Part shown: positions 5,485-5,540 of the stretch, in pieces
How the letters are laid out: each line of letters starts with the position of its first letter
Position numbering within the stretch: the first letter of the stretch is position 1
Assembly: GCA_050744245.1 (NCBI GenBank)
Contig: JBOGGX010000057.1
Span: 1 to 5,540 of the forward strand
Direction: 5' to 3'
DNA from: JBOGGX01 sp050744245
GTDB taxonomy: Bacteria > Actinomycetota > Acidimicrobiia > Acidimicrobiales > JBOGGX01
DNA: 5,540 nucleotides
Program-made: the position numbers and the translations under genes
The notes under the pieces: generated by a model
Told to the model about the DNA's origin: nothing
The model's input: the letters and a program-made list of their open reading frames with translations, nothing else
Databases searched by the model: none

Positions 5485-5540
5485 CCTCGGTCGGGCGAGA
5501 CGACCTGCGGCTAGGAGGCGCCGGGTTCGCGGGCCGGGGC

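Larger units (their letters stand above)
5287..5540. other. Non-coding region after proB
   Basis: In these 254 bases I see the tandem 61-bp repeats (5318-5438), the long hairpin (5444-5484) and no complete gene. Open frames across the repeats give low-complexity Arg/Pro/Gly products typical of GC-rich shadow frames. On the - strand, codons from 5540 down to a TAG at 5513-5511 read APAREPGAS and stop, which could be the tail of a convergent gene, but ten codons are too few to call. Confidence 0.6.

Overview
The window is GC-rich throughout, with strong third-position G/C bias. It carries the order RNase E/G, (small DUF1707 protein), rplU, rpmA, obgE, proB, all on the + strand. That order is typical of Actinobacteria. 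The DUF1707 protein, the arginine-rich N-terminal extension of the RNase and the leaderless-type start of obgE fit the same phylum. An Acidimicrobiia-like lineage is my best guess, but this is an inference from gene content and style, not a database match.

Layout. Bases 2-1654 are the 3' part of an RNase E/G gene that runs in from upstream: a low-complexity extension with IGD(S/T)RP repeats and an Arg/Gly-rich patch, then the full catalytic core. A short DUF1707 membrane-protein gene (1657-2061) follows almost without a gap and appears frameshifted in its second membrane segment. After a short promoter-bearing gap come rplU (2198-2566) and rpmA (2572-2823), then a 124-base gap with a long hairpin and a -10-like element placed for a leaderless obgE transcript. 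obgE (2948-4195) and proB (4192-5286) overlap by four bases. The last 254 bases hold no convincing complete gene. They contain two tandem 61-bp copies of a palindromic repeat, then a second long hairpin related in sequence to the one after rpmA. The last 30 bases could be the tail of a convergent gene.

Function. The block is mostly translation and RNA housekeeping: RNA decay and processing (RNase E/G), two proteins of the 50S subunit (L21, L27), a GTPase of late 50S assembly (Obg) and the first enzyme of proline synthesis (ProB). The two related hairpins each follow the last gene of a likely transcription unit (rplU-rpmA and obgE-proB), so they are best read as terminators or 3'-end stabilisers of one shared family. 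The most interesting points are this hairpin pair with a compensatory base-pair change, the tandem palindromic repeat after proB, the non-canonical G4 motif in Obg, and the DUF1707 frameshift.
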